A program made the position numbers and the translations under genes. Below the pieces are notes generated by a model. It did no database searches, had not been told where the DNA came from, and was given only the letters and a program-made list of their open reading frames with translations. This document shows, in pieces, positions 48,789 to 58,913 of a stretch of DNA of 64,000 nt. The first letter of the stretch is position 1; each line of letters opens with the position of its first letter. Source of the stretch: Nocardioides sp. URHA0032 (GTDB lineage Bacteria; Actinomycetota; Actinomycetes; Propionibacteriales; Nocardioidaceae); assembly GCF_000620645.1 (NCBI RefSeq), contig NZ_KK211161.1, positions 180,134 to 244,133 of the forward strand, in the 5' to 3' direction.

Positions 48789-49807
48789 TGCGCACGCTCG
48801 CCGTCCGCCTCGACAGCCTCGGCGACGTGCTGGTCACCGGGCCGGCGATCCGGGCGCTCGCCGCCCGGTCGACGTCGCTGACCCTGCTGTGCGGACCCCG
48901 GGGCCGGGCGGCCGCGGAGCTGCTGCCGGGCGTCGACGAGCTGCACTGCTGGCGCAGCCCGTGGGTCGACCCCGAGCCCGGTCCGGTCGACCCCCGGGAC
49001 ATCGGCGACCTGACGGCCGCACTCGCGGCGGAGCGCTTCGACCGCGCGGTCGTGTTCACGTCGTTCCACCAGTCGCCGCTGCCCACGGCGCTCGTGTGCC
49101 GGATGGCCGGGATCCCCTGGGTCGGCGCGATCAGCGAGGACTATCCCGGCTCCCTCCTCGACGTCCGCCACCGGGTCGATGACGACCTGCCCGAGCCGGA
49201 GCGCGCGCTGTCGCTGGCCCGCGCCTGCGGCGCGACACTCCCCGCCGGCGACGACGGCCGCCTGGCACTCCGTCCGGGTGCGGTCCCATCGACGGACCTC
49301 GGCGAGGGGTACGTCGTCCTGCACCCCGGCACGTCGGTGCCCGCGCGGGCCTGGGTGCCGGCCGGCTTCCGGCGGGTGGCCGAGCTCCTCGGGCGCGACG
49401 GCCACCGCGTCGTCGTCACGGGCTCCCCGGACGAGCGGGACCTCACGGCCTACGTCACCGGCCGCTCGGAGGCCCGCGATCTCGGCGGGCGCACCGATCT
49501 CGCCGGGCTCGCCGGCGTGCTGGCGGGCGCCCGCGCCGTCGTGGTGGGCAACACCGGTCCGGCGCACCTGGCCGCCGCGGTCGGCACCCCGGTCGTGTCG
49601 CTGTTCGCGCCGACGGTCCCGCGCGTCCGCTGGGCGCCGTACGGCGTCCCGGTGGTCGTCCTCGGCGACCAGGACGCGCCCTGCCGCGACACCCGCGCCA
49701 CCCGGTGCCCGGTGCCCGGCCATCCCTGTCTCGCGTCGGTCACGCCGGACGACGTGGTCGCGGCCATCGCGACGCTGAGCGGGCCAGCCCTCCGGCGGCT
49801 CGCATGA
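48788..49807 (+). CDS. GT9 heptosyltransferase-family protein (first copy)
   Basis: A 339-residue GT-B protein of the ADP-heptose:LPS heptosyltransferase family. N-terminal RLDSLGDVLVTGPAIRALA, donor-side VVLHPGTSVPARAWVPAGFRRVAELL, and the family block VVGNTGPAHLAAAVGTPVVSLFAPTVP near the C-terminus. In a bacterium without LPS it must act on another polymer. The gene lies in the heptose operon, overlapping the GT2-GmhB gene by one base. Confidence 0.9.
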   Translation: MRTLAVRLDSLGDVLVTGPAIRALAARSTSLTLLCGPRGRAAAELLPGVDELHCWRSPWVDPEPGPVDPRDIGDLTAALAAERFDRAVVFTSFHQSPLPTALVCRMAGIPWVGAISEDYPGSLLDVRHRVDDDLPEPERALSLARACGATLPAGDDGRLALRPGAVPSTDLGEGYVVLHPGTSVPARAWVPAGFRRVAELLGRDGHRVVVTGSPDERDLTAYVTGRSEARDLGGRTDLAGLAGVLAGARAVVVGNTGPAHLAAAVGTPVVSLFAPTVPRVRWAPYGVPVVVLGDQDAPCRDTRATRCPVPGHPCLASVTPDDVVAAIATLSGPALRRLA

Positions 49808-49824
49808 CCAGAAAGGAGGATCCG

Positions 49825-51033
49825 ATGAGACTGGCCCTGGTCTCCGAGCACGCGAACCCGCTGGCCGTCCTCGGCGGCGCCGACGCGGGAGGACAGAACG
49901 TGCACGTGGCGGCCCTCGCCGCGGGGCTGGCGCGGCGCGGCCACGACGTCACCGTCTACACCCGTCGCGACACCCCGACCGGACCGGACCGCACGGAGAC
50001 GGCCGACGGGTACGCCGTCGAGCTGGTCGCCGCCGGCCCGCGCGCCGAGGTGCCGAAGGACGAGCTGCTTCCCCATGTCGCCGACCTCGGCGACGGCCTC
50101 CGGGAGCGGTGGGACGACGAGCCCCCGGACCTCGTGCACGCGCACTTCTGGATGAGCGGGCTCGCGTCGCTGCGGGCGGCCCGGGGCACGCCCGTCCCGG
50201 TGGCCCAGACCTTCCACGCCCTCGGCTCGGTCAAGCGCCGGCAGCAGGGGCTGGCCGACACCAGCCCCCGCAGCAGGATCGACCACGAGCGGCGGCTATG
50301 CCGGGACGTCGACCACGTGATCGCCACCTGCTCCGACGAGGTCGCCGAGCTGCGGTCCCTGGGGCTGGCGCCGGGGCGCGCGAGCGTGATCCCGTGCGGC
50401 GTCGACACCGACCTGTTCCGGCCCGCCGAACGCCGTGACCCGGACGGGCCGCCCCGGTTGCTCGTGCTGGGCCGCATGGTTCCCCGGAAGGGCATCGGCA
50501 ACGTCGTGGAGGCGCTCGCGCGGCTGCCCGGAGTCGAGCTCGTCGTCGCCGGCGGCCCCGCGGCGGACGCCCTCGACGCCGACCCGGACATCACCCGGCT
50601 CCGCGAGATCGCCCACGGCGCCGGCGTGGCCGACCGGGTCCGCTTCCTCGGCGGTCTCGGTCGCGAGCAGGTCCCCGGCCTGATCACCGACAGCGACGTC
50701 GTGGTGACCGTGCCCTGGTACGAGCCGTTCGGCATCGTGCCGCTCGAGGCGATGGCCTGCGGCCGGCCGGTCGTCGGCGCCGCCGTCGGCGGCCTCCTCG
50801 ACACGGTCGTCCCGGGCCGGACGGGCGAGCTCGTACCGCCCCGCGACCCGGATGCGCTCGCCGTCGCGGTACGTGACCTGCTGGCCGACCCGGACCGGCG
50901 GGCGGCGTACGGGTCGGCCGGGCGCGAGCGCGCGGTCGCCTGCTACGACTGGCGCCAGGTGGTCGAGCAGACCGAGACCACGTACCACGCCCTCGCGGCC
51001 AGCACCGACCGAGCGACGGAGGTGGCTCGATGA
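49825..51033 (+). CDS. GT4 glycosyltransferase
   Basis: A 402-residue retaining GT-B transferase of family 4. N-terminal SEHANPLAVLGGADAGGQNVH resembles MshA and sucrose-synthase-like enzymes (Gly-Gly loop for the donor phosphate). The C-terminal half has LLVLGRMVPRKGIGNVVEAL and the E-x7-E motif PWYEPFGIVPLEAMACGRPVV. ATG 49825 has AAAGGAGGA seven bases upstream; an in-frame ATG at 49804 is the alternative. Fourth gene of the operon, overlapping gmhA by four bases. Confidence 0.9.
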   Translation: MRLALVSEHANPLAVLGGADAGGQNVHVAALAAGLARRGHDVTVYTRRDTPTGPDRTETADGYAVELVAAGPRAEVPKDELLPHVADLGDGLRERWDDEPPDLVHAHFWMSGLASLRAARGTPVPVAQTFHALGSVKRRQQGLADTSPRSRIDHERRLCRDVDHVIATCSDEVAELRSLGLAPGRASVIPCGVDTDLFRPAERRDPDGPPRLLVLGRMVPRKGIGNVVEALARLPGVELVVAGGPAADALDADPDITRLREIAHGAGVADRVRFLGGLGREQVPGLITDSDVVVTVPWYEPFGIVPLEAMACGRPVVGAAVGGLLDTVVPGRTGELVPPRDPDALAVAVRDLLADPDRRAAYGSAGRERAVACYDWRQVVEQTETTYHALAASTDRATEVAR

Positions 51034-51653
51034 CCTCGGCCCCGCAGTCCCTGGACACGCCGTGCGACCATGTCCACCTCGCCGAGCTGCGCGGCGCCCT
51101 CGACCGTTTCGAGGCGTGCGTCGACGTCGCCGACGACTGGGGCGAGCGACTGGCCGCGGTGCTCGACCGCGGCGGCCGGCTGCTGGCCGCCGGCAACGGC
51201 GGCAGCGCGGCCCAGGCCCAGCACCTGACCGCCGAGCTGGTCGGGCGCTACCGCGAGGACCGGCCGCCGTACTCGGCGATCTGCCTGACCGCGGAGACCT
51301 CCAGCCTCACCGCGATCTGCAACGACTACCCGGCCAGCGAGCTGTTCGCGCGCCAGGTGCAGGCCCACGGCCGGCCCGGCGACGTGCTGGTGCTGATGTC
51401 CACCAGCGGCACCAGCGAGAACGTCGTCGCCGCCGCCCGCCGCGGCCGCGAGTGCGGGCTCGAGGTCTGGGCGATGACCGGGCCGGCGCCCAACCCCCTG
51501 GCGAGCGCGGCGACCGAGTGCTGCGCGGTCGAGGCGCCGTACACCGCCACGGTGCAGGAGCTGCACCTGGTCGCGCTGCACATCCTGTGCGCGGCACTGG
51601 ACCGCACCCTTGACGTCGGCGTGTCCCGCACGCGGCGGCTGCGGAGGGCCTGA
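51030..51653 (+). CDS. gmhA: Sedoheptulose-7-phosphate isomerase GmhA
   Basis: A SIS-domain isomerase, 207 residues, that makes D-glycero-D-manno-heptose 7-phosphate from sedoheptulose 7-phosphate. Signature GGRLLAAGNGGSAAQAQHLTAEL with the Ser/Gly phosphate loop, then LTAETSSLTAICNDY, LMSTSGTSENVVAAARRG and the catalytic His/Glu region VQELHLVALHILC. All blocks are of the GmhA type. It lies between a GT4 and hldE, with ATGA overlap at its start and one base before the hldE start. Confidence 0.93.
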   Translation: MTSAPQSLDTPCDHVHLAELRGALDRFEACVDVADDWGERLAAVLDRGGRLLAAGNGGSAAQAQHLTAELVGRYREDRPPYSAICLTAETSSLTAICNDYPASELFARQVQAHGRPGDVLVLMSTSGTSENVVAAARRGRECGLEVWAMTGPAPNPLASAATECCAVEAPYTATVQELHLVALHILCAALDRTLDVGVSRTRRLRRA

Positions 51654-51654
51654 G

Positions 51655-53016
51655 GTGGACGGGCCCCTCGTCGTCCTCGGCGACGCACTGCTCGACGCGG
51701 ACCTCGCGGGCCGCGCCGGCCGGATCGCGCCGGACGCGCCGGTCCCGGTGCTCGACGACCTCGAGGAGCGCCAACGGCCCGGAGGCGCGGCCCTCGCGGC
51801 CGCGCTTGCCGCGCGGGACGGCGCCGACGTCGTCCTCGTCGCCGCCGTCGGCGACGACGAGGGCGGTACGGCGCTGCGCGGGCTGCTCGCCGAGGCCGGC
51901 GTCCGCCTGGTCGCGCTGCCGCTGCGCGGCGAGACGCCGGTCAAGCGCCGGGTGCGCGCGGGCGGCCAGTCGCTGCTCCGTCTCGACTCCGGCGGCGGCA
52001 CGGCAGCCGACCCCGCGCCGGGCGCTCTGGACGTGCTGCACGACGCGTCGGCCGTGCTGGTCTCCGACTACGGCCGCGGCGCCACGTCGCTTCCCGCGGT
52101 GCGCGACGCGCTCACGGGGGTGCCGCTCGTCGTGTGGGACCCGCACCCCCGCGGCGCGGACCCCGTCCCCGGCGTCCGCCTCGCCACCCCGAACCGTGCC
52201 GAGGCCGCCGTCCTCGCGACCCGTCTCGGCGGCGGTTCACCGCGGCCCGGTCTGGGCGCCGTCGACGACGACGCGCGCACCTTGCTGGCCGGCTGGCGAG
52301 CACACGCGGTCGCGGTCACGCTCGGCCCGGGGGGCGCACTGCTCTCCCACGGCGGGTCCGCGCCCTCGGTCGTGCCCGCGCCGCCGGTGGCCGTCACCGA
52401 CCCGTGCGGCGCCGGCGACCGGCTCGCGTCGGCCGCGGCCCTCGCGATCGCCGGCGGTGCCTTGCCCTCGGAGGCCGTGCAGGCCGGGGTGCTCGCGGCC
52501 TCGGAGTTCCTCGCCCGCGGCGGTGCCGCCGGGTACGCCGCCACGGACGTCACGACCGGCAGCGGGCTCGAGCGGGTCGACCGGGTCCGCGCGGCGGGCG
52601 GCACCGTGGTCGCCACCGGCGGCTGCTTCGACCTGCTGCACGCCGGCCACGTCGCGACCCTCCGGGCCGCCCGAGCCCTCGGCGACTGCCTGGTCGTGTG
52701 CCTGAACTCCGACGCCTCGGTGCGTCGGCTCAAGGGCGACACCCGGCCGCTCGTACCCGAGGCCGACCGGGCCCGCGTCCTCGAGGCGCTCGAGCCGGTC
52801 GACGCCGTCGTCGTGTTCGAGGAGGACACGCCGCTCGCGGCGATCCGCTCGCTGCGACCGGACGTGTGGGCGAAGGGCGGCGACTACGCGGGGGCGGACC
52901 TGCCGGAGGCCCCGCTGCTCGAGCAGTGGGGCGGGCAGACCGTGGTGCTGCCGTACCTCGACGGGCGCTCGACGACCGCCCTGCTCGCCACCGCCGCGGA
53001 GCGGAGCCGCCGTTGA
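51655..53016 (+). CDS. hldE: Bifunctional heptose kinase/adenylyltransferase HldE
   Basis: A 453-residue fusion: residues ~1-315 are a PfkB-type kinase (GDALLDADLAGRAGRIAPDAPVPV, PGGAALAAALAA, and the ATP/anion motif DPCGAGDRLASAAALAIA); residues ~320-453 are a cytidylyltransferase-like nucleotidyltransferase with ATGGCFDLLHAGHV (HxGH), CLNSDASVRRLKGDTRP and KGGDY. It would make ADP-D-glycero-beta-D-manno-heptose. In the kinase the usual PGGAANVA reads PGGAALAA. GTG 51655 has GGAGGG upstream. No HldD epimerase is in the window. Confidence 0.92.
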   Translation: MDGPLVVLGDALLDADLAGRAGRIAPDAPVPVLDDLEERQRPGGAALAAALAARDGADVVLVAAVGDDEGGTALRGLLAEAGVRLVALPLRGETPVKRRVRAGGQSLLRLDSGGGTAADPAPGALDVLHDASAVLVSDYGRGATSLPAVRDALTGVPLVVWDPHPRGADPVPGVRLATPNRAEAAVLATRLGGGSPRPGLGAVDDDARTLLAGWRAHAVAVTLGPGGALLSHGGSAPSVVPAPPVAVTDPCGAGDRLASAAALAIAGGALPSEAVQAGVLAASEFLARGGAAGYAATDVTTGSGLERVDRVRAAGGTVVATGGCFDLLHAGHVATLRAARALGDCLVVCLNSDASVRRLKGDTRPLVPEADRARVLEALEPVDAVVVFEEDTPLAAIRSLRPDVWAKGGDYAGADLPEAPLLEQWGGQTVVLPYLDGRSTTALLATAAERSRR

Positions 53017-53907
53017 CCGGACGGGCCCTCTTCCTGCGGGCGCTGGGGCTGGGCGACTTCCTGACCGGCGTTCCCGCGCTGCGGGCGGCGCGCCGTGCCC
53101 TGCCCGGGCACGAGATCGTGCTGGCCGCTCCCGAGGTCCTGCGGCCACTCGTCGAGGGGTGCGGCGCCGTCGACACCCTGCTGCCGACCGGCGAGCTCGA
53201 GCCCGTCCCGTGGACGCCACCACCGCCCGAGCTCGCCGTCGACCTGCACGGCAACGGCCCTGCGAGCCGTCGGCTGCTCGACGTCCTCGGCGCGGATCGG
53301 GTCGTGGCCTACGCCGGTGACGGGCCCGCCTGGGACCCCGACGAGCACGAGCGGGCGCGCTGGTGCCGGCTCGTGTCCTGGGCGCTCGGCGTCGAGCCGG
53401 ACCCGGACGACCTGCGTCTGCCGGCTCCGGGGCCGACCGCCGACGCGGGTGCGGTCGTCGTCCACGCCGGCGCCGCGTCGGCGAGCCGTCGGTGGCCGGC
53501 GGACCGGTACGCCGCGGTCGCGCACTGGGCGGCGGCGGCCGGGGAACGGGTGGTGCTCACCGGCGGTGCGAGCGAGGTCGGTGTCGCCGAGCAGGTCCGC
53601 TCGCTCGCCGGCCTGCCCGCCGACGCGGTGCTGGCCGGCCGCACGGACCTCGGTGGGTTGGCCGCTGTCGTCGCCCACGCCCGGCTCGTCGTCTGCGGCG
53701 ACACCGGCGTCGCGCACCTCGCGTCGGCGTACGGTACGCCGTCGGTGGTGCTGTTCGGCCCGACCCCGCCGCACCGGTGGGGACCGCCGAGCAGTGGCCC
53801 GCACTCCGCGCTGTGGCACGGGTCCACGGTCGGCGATCCCCACGCGGGGCGGCCCGACCCGGCGCTGCTGCAGATCGGCGTGGGCGAGGTCGTCGACGTC
53901 GCGTCGG

Positions 53908-54879
<972 letters not shown>

Positions 54880-54880
54880 G

Positions 54881-55345
54881 TCAGACGCTCGTGGCGGTGC
54901 CGACGCTGCGGCGCACCTGCTGCAGCCCGACGGCGCCCAGCACGACCATGCCGACCGCGAGCACGAAGTGCAGCCAGTCGTCGGCGGTGTTCAGCGGCAC
55001 GAAGTTCGCGCTGCTCCCCTTGTCGACCACGAGCCCGTAGATCCAGAGCACGGCGTACACGAGTCCGGCGATCAGGAGGTACCAGCCCGCCGAGGCGGCC
55101 GCGCGGGCGGCGGCCAGGCCGACCACGCCGAACGCCAGGTGCACGATGTTGTGGAGGATCGACACCTCGAAGATGCCGAACAGCTTGGCCTCGCTCTCGT
55201 GGCCCGCGAACGTCATGTCGCCGTAGTTCGTGGTGATCCCCGGGATGAAGCCCAGGACGCCCACGAGCAGGAACGTCGCGCCGACGACCATGGCGGCGGT
55301 GGGCAGCCAGGTCGGCGGGTTCGTCAGGTGGTGGGAAGTGCTCAT
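54881..55345 (-). CDS. DUF4383 four-helix membrane protein (second copy)
   Basis: A 154-residue paralogue of the protein at 33093-33560, with the same blocks: VGVLGFIPGITTNY, HNIVHLAFGVVGL and NFVPLNTADDWLHFVLAVGM. Four membrane helices. Function unknown. The same kind of promoter ends 8 nt before its ATG. The UXS-like gene follows one base after its stop. Confidence 0.88.
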   Translation of the reverse strand: MSTSHHLTNPPTWLPTAAMVVGATFLLVGVLGFIPGITTNYGDMTFAGHESEAKLFGIFEVSILHNIVHLAFGVVGLAAARAAASAGWYLLIAGLVYAVLWIYGLVVDKGSSANFVPLNTADDWLHFVLAVGMVVLGAVGLQQVRRSVGTATSV

Positions 55346-55353
55346 GCCGTCCG

Positions 55354-55378
55354 GTAACCGCCGCCGGACATGCCATGC
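55354..55378 (-). promoter_or_regulatory. SigB/SigF-like stress promoter of DUF4383 gene 2
   Basis: Minus strand: GCATGG (55373-55378), 13-nt spacer, GGTTAC (55354-55359), 8 nt to ATG 55345. Confidence 0.65.
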
Positions 55379-55404
55379 ACACCCGGCCGGGTGGTGTGGC
55401 CCGG

Positions 55405-55737
55405 CTACTCCCAGAAGGCCCGGAGCTCCAAGCGACCGGCCGCCGCCATCGGGTGCCGGGACGCGACCTCGACGGCCTCGTCGAGGTCGGCGCACTCGAG
55501 GACGTCGAAGCCCGCGATCCACTCGTTGGTCTCGGCGAACGGCCCCTCGGTGACGAGGAGCGAGCCCTCCCGGCGTCGTACGACGCGGGCCTCGGCCGCC
55601 GGGCGCAGCCGTTCTCCGATCACCCGGATGCCGGCCGCGTCGTTCTTCTCCACCCACTCCTCCACCGGCACGGTGCCGGTCGGGTCGGGGTTCTCGGGGC
55701 GGTCGGGATCCATGGCGACGAGCATCAGGAACTTCAT
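55405..55737 (-). CDS. YCII/DGPF-domain protein
   Basis: A 110-residue protein of the YCII-related (DGPF) group, with MKFLMLVAMDP at the start and the family motif LLVTEGPFAETNEWIAGFDVLEC, then AVEVASRHPMAAAGRLELRAF. Members are small ferredoxin-like-fold proteins, often next to ECF sigma factors, with no settled function; no such sigma gene is adjacent here. ATG 55737 has GGAGGAC upstream. Confidence 0.88.
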   Translation of the reverse strand: MKFLMLVAMDPDRPENPDPTGTVPVEEWVEKNDAAGIRVIGERLRPAAEARVVRRREGSLLVTEGPFAETNEWIAGFDVLECADLDEAVEVASRHPMAAAGRLELRAFWE

Positions 55738-55804
55738 CTGTCCTCCAGGGGTGTGTCGGTTGTACCTCGATGACGTGCGGGCCGACCGCGAATCGACAGC
55801 GGAC

Positions 55805-57478
55805 TCAGCGCAGTCTCCGCCGGTCGTCCGCCAGCCGAACCGTTCGGCCGGTCGCATCGAGGTGGGCGAGCAGCGGGAGCGCCACCCGGCGGCTGGTGCC
55901 CAGGGCCAGGCGGGCCTCGCTCGCCGTGAACGGCTGCTCGAGCTCCGCGAGCACGGCGACCGCGCGGTCGTCGGCGCCGGGCAGGAGCACCACGCGCTCG
56001 TCGACGCGCAGCAGCCGGCCCGCGCGGTGCAGGGTGGCCAGGGCGACGTGGTCGAGACCGAGCTCGTCGAGGCGACCGGCCTCGGGAGCAGCGAACCCGG
56101 ACAGCTCCTCCGCGAGCACCGCCGCGGCCTTCGCGAGGTGCTCGGGCAGCCCACCGGGACCGACGACCCGTCCCCCGTCGATCCTCAGCGGGGGCGCGAC
56201 GAGGGCGGTCACGATCGCGGGGTCCGGCAGGCCGAGCGCGTTCGCGGCCTCGCCGGGAGCGACCGGGCGATCGGCCAGCGCGGCCAGCCGGCCCCGCAGG
56301 TCGGCGACCAGGTGCGGCGCGACCAGCCAGTCCCCCGCGACGAGCGTGCCCGCCGGCAGAGGCTCCGCGGGCGCACCGATGCGCCGCAGCAGCGAGCGAC
56401 GCACCACGCCGCGCAGCCGCAGTTCCGCGTCCGGCGTGCCGTCGTGGGTCGCGAGGTCGCGGGGCCGCCGCTCCGGCACGGGGTCGAGGACCTCGACACC
56501 CCACACCTGCCGGTTGCCGGGGTCGCGCAGGATGGCGCGGTCGGCGTACCGCAACGGCAACGGACGGTCGAGGACCAGCCGGGCCAGGCCGGAGCCGATG
56601 GACCGGGCGCGGGTGCCGACGTGCGTGGAGCCGACGTGCAGGACCGGGCGCTCCGGCGGCTCCCCGTCGCCGGTGAGGCGTACGTCGACCCGCGCCGACG
56701 CCACGAAGGCCCCCGGCGTCACCAGCGCGTCGCCACGGGCGATCTCGGGTGCGTGGCCGCCGAGGTCGAGGGCGACCCGGGCGACCCCGGAGACACGCTC
56801 GCGCGGCGCTCCGAGCGCCTCGACCCCGCGGACCCGGGCCTCGGCGCCGTCGACCGCGAGCACGGTCCCCGGCGCGACCGTCCCTGCCGGCAGGGTGCCG
56901 GTGACCACCGTGCCCGCGCCGCGCACGTGGAACCTACGGTCGACCCAGAGCCGCACGTCGGCCGCCGGATCAGGGGCGCGCACCGACGCCAGGACCGTGC
57001 CCAGTGCCGACCGCAGCTCCGCGATCCCGGCACCGGTCCGGCCGCTCACCACCACCGCTGGGACGCCGGCGAGCGACGTCCTCTCCACCTCTGCGCGGGC
57101 CCGGGCGAGCGCGGGCGCGGGGTCGGCGAGGTCGGCCCGGGTCACCACCAGCACGCCGTGCGAGACCCCCAGCGCGTCCAGCGCGGCGAGGTGCTCGGCC
57201 GCCTGCGGCATCCAGGGGTCGTCGGCGGCGACGACCAGCATCGCGACGGGCACCGGCCCGACCCCGGACAGCATCGTGGTCACGAACCGCTCGTGGCCCG
57301 GCACGTCGACGAAGGCCACCTCGCCGACCGGGTCGACCGTGGTCCAGCAGTAGCCGAGCTCGATGGTCAGGCCGCGCCGCTTCTCCTCTGCGAGCCGGTC
57401 CGGGTCCTGCCCGGTCAGTGCCCGCACCAGCGTGGACTTCCCGTGGTCCACGTGCCCGGCGGTGGCGACGACGTGCAT
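55805..57478 (-). CDS. selB: Selenocysteine-specific elongation factor SelB
   Basis: A GTPase that brings Sec-tRNA to UGA codons marked by a SECIS hairpin, 557 residues. G1 ATAGHVDHGKSTLVRAL, switch region EEKRRGLTIELGYCW, G3 DVPGHERFV, and a VVTRADLAD guanine motif. EF-Tu-like domains 2 and 3 follow (VRGAGTVVTGTLPAGTV), then the winged-helix repeats to the C-terminus that bind the SECIS RNA (LVAPHLVADLRGRL, FTASEARLALGTSRRVALPLL). Start overlaps the selA stop by one base. Same strand as selA and tRNA-Sec. Confidence 0.95.
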   Translation of the reverse strand: MHVVATAGHVDHGKSTLVRALTGQDPDRLAEEKRRGLTIELGYCWTTVDPVGEVAFVDVPGHERFVTTMLSGVGPVPVAMLVVAADDPWMPQAAEHLAALDALGVSHGVLVVTRADLADPAPALARARAEVERTSLAGVPAVVVSGRTGAGIAELRSALGTVLASVRAPDPAADVRLWVDRRFHVRGAGTVVTGTLPAGTVAPGTVLAVDGAEARVRGVEALGAPRERVSGVARVALDLGGHAPEIARGDALVTPGAFVASARVDVRLTGDGEPPERPVLHVGSTHVGTRARSIGSGLARLVLDRPLPLRYADRAILRDPGNRQVWGVEVLDPVPERRPRDLATHDGTPDAELRLRGVVRRSLLRRIGAPAEPLPAGTLVAGDWLVAPHLVADLRGRLAALADRPVAPGEAANALGLPDPAIVTALVAPPLRIDGGRVVGPGGLPEHLAKAAAVLAEELSGFAAPEAGRLDELGLDHVALATLHRAGRLLRVDERVVLLPGADDRAVAVLAELEQPFTASEARLALGTSRRVALPLLAHLDATGRTVRLADDRRRLR

Positions 57479-58758
57479 CAGCCCATCACCCGGCGGATCG
57501 CCTCCACGAGCACGTCGTCGAGGTCGACCGGGACGGTCAGCAGGTCGAGCAGCAGCCGCCCGTCGTGCACGTGCCCGACGACCGCCGGGTCGCCCAGCCG
57601 CAGCGCCTTCGCGAGGTCGGGAGGGAGCGCGACGGCCGCGGAGGAGAGGGGTACGCCGGGCGCGCCGCCGCCCCCGACCCGTCCCTCCGAGGCGATCGCG
57701 ACGCCACCGAGCGCCTCCGCGATCCGCCGCGCCCGGGCGAGCAGCTCCCCGGGTCGGGTGGCGAGCGCGGCCGCGACGGGCGGCGGGGGTCCGGTGAGCG
57801 TGGCCTCGAGGGCCGCCAGCGTGAGCTTGTCGACGCGGAGCGCGCGGGCGAACGGGTGCCGGCGCAGCCGCTGCACCAGCTCCGCCTCCCCGAGGAGCAG
57901 GCCGCACTGCGGCCCGCCGAGGAGCTTGTCGCCCGACGAGGTGACGAGCGACGCACCCTCGCGCAGGACCGTGGCGGCGTCCGGCTCGTCGGGGAGCCGC
58001 GGGTGCGGGGCGAGCAGCCCCGAGCCGATGTCCACGACGACCGGGACGCCGAGCGCGGTCAGCTCGGCCACGGGCACCGAGGACGTGAAGCCCTCGACGC
58101 GGAAGTTGGAGGGGTGCACCTTGAGCACCAACGCCGTGTCCGGCCCGACCGCGGCCTCGTAGTCGGCGAGCCGCACCCGGTTCGTCGTACCGACCTCGCG
58201 CAACCGCACGCCCAGCGACTCCAGCAGCTCCGGGATCCGGAAGCCGTCGCCGATCTCGACCAGCTCGCCCCGCGCGATCACCACTTCGCGACCCTGCGCG
58301 AGCGCGCATGCGACCAGCGCCAGTGCGGCCGCGCCGTTGTTGACGACGTGCACACCGCCGGCACCGGGTACGGCGGCCGCCAGGGCCGCCAGGGCACCGG
58401 ACCCGCGCGGGCCGCGGCGCCCGGTCGCGAGGTCGAGCTCGACGTCGGTCGCACCCGCGGCCACGCCGACCGCCTCGACCGCGGCCGCGGAGAGCGGCGC
58501 CCGGCCGAGGTTGGTGTGGACGACGATGCCGGTCGCGTTGATCACCGGACGCAGCGACGTGGGGGCCGCGGGCAGCCGCGAGAGCACGGCCGGTACCACG
58601 TCGGCGGGTGCGAGCGCGCCGTTCCGGCAGTCCTCCAGCACCGCGACGACGACCGCCTTCACGCGCCCCCGGCCGAGACGGCCGACGGCCGCGGCGACCC
58701 CGGGCTCGGCGAGCACCGCGTCCGTGCGCGGCGTGCTCCGGCGCGGGTCCTCGGACAC
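57478..58758 (-). CDS. selA: L-seryl-tRNA(Sec) selenium transferase SelA
   Basis: A PLP enzyme that converts Ser-tRNA(Sec) to Sec-tRNA(Sec), 426 residues. Typical blocks: VINATGIVVHTNLGRAPLS, VVNNGAAALALV, GELVEIGDGFRIPE, EVGTTNRV, VKVHPSNFRVEGF and VDIGSGL; the PLP Lys is in TSSGDKLLGGPQCG. I start at GTG 58758, which has GGGGAG upstream; GTG 58782 is in frame. It lies directly after tRNA-Sec on the same strand. SelD, which supplies selenophosphate, is not in the window. Confidence 0.95.
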   Translation of the reverse strand: MSEDPRRSTPRTDAVLAEPGVAAAVGRLGRGRVKAVVVAVLEDCRNGALAPADVVPAVLSRLPAAPTSLRPVINATGIVVHTNLGRAPLSAAAVEAVGVAAGATDVELDLATGRRGPRGSGALAALAAAVPGAGGVHVVNNGAAALALVACALAQGREVVIARGELVEIGDGFRIPELLESLGVRLREVGTTNRVRLADYEAAVGPDTALVLKVHPSNFRVEGFTSSVPVAELTALGVPVVVDIGSGLLAPHPRLPDEPDAATVLREGASLVTSSGDKLLGGPQCGLLLGEAELVQRLRRHPFARALRVDKLTLAALEATLTGPPPPVAAALATRPGELLARARRIAEALGGVAIASEGRVGGGGAPGVPLSSAAVALPPDLAKALRLGDPAVVGHVHDGRLLLDLLTVPVDLDDVLVEAIRRVMG

Positions 58759-58790
58759 GGGCGGCTCCCCAGGAGTGGGCACGGTTGACT

Positions 58791-58886
58791 TGGCGGAGGC
58801 GGACGGGAATCGAACCCGCCTGACCGGGAGTGCCCGGCCACTACGGTTTTGAGGACCGCGCCCGTCACCAGACGGGAAACGCCTCC
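58791..58886 (-). tRNA. tRNA-Sec (anticodon TCA)
   Basis: A 96-nt tRNA on the minus strand with CCA encoded at 58791-58793. Arms seen: acceptor GGAGGCG with CGCCTCC; a six-pair D stem with a four-base loop (CCCGTC TGGT GACGGG), a feature of selenocysteine tRNA; anticodon loop CCTCAAA with TCA at 58850-58852; a long variable arm (GGCCGGG...CCCGGTC); and a T arm with TTCGATT. It sits between selA and the divergent formate dehydrogenase gene that needs it. Confidence 0.96.
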
Positions 58887-58913
58887 GTGTAGAACCCTAG
58901 TCGGCTGGTTACT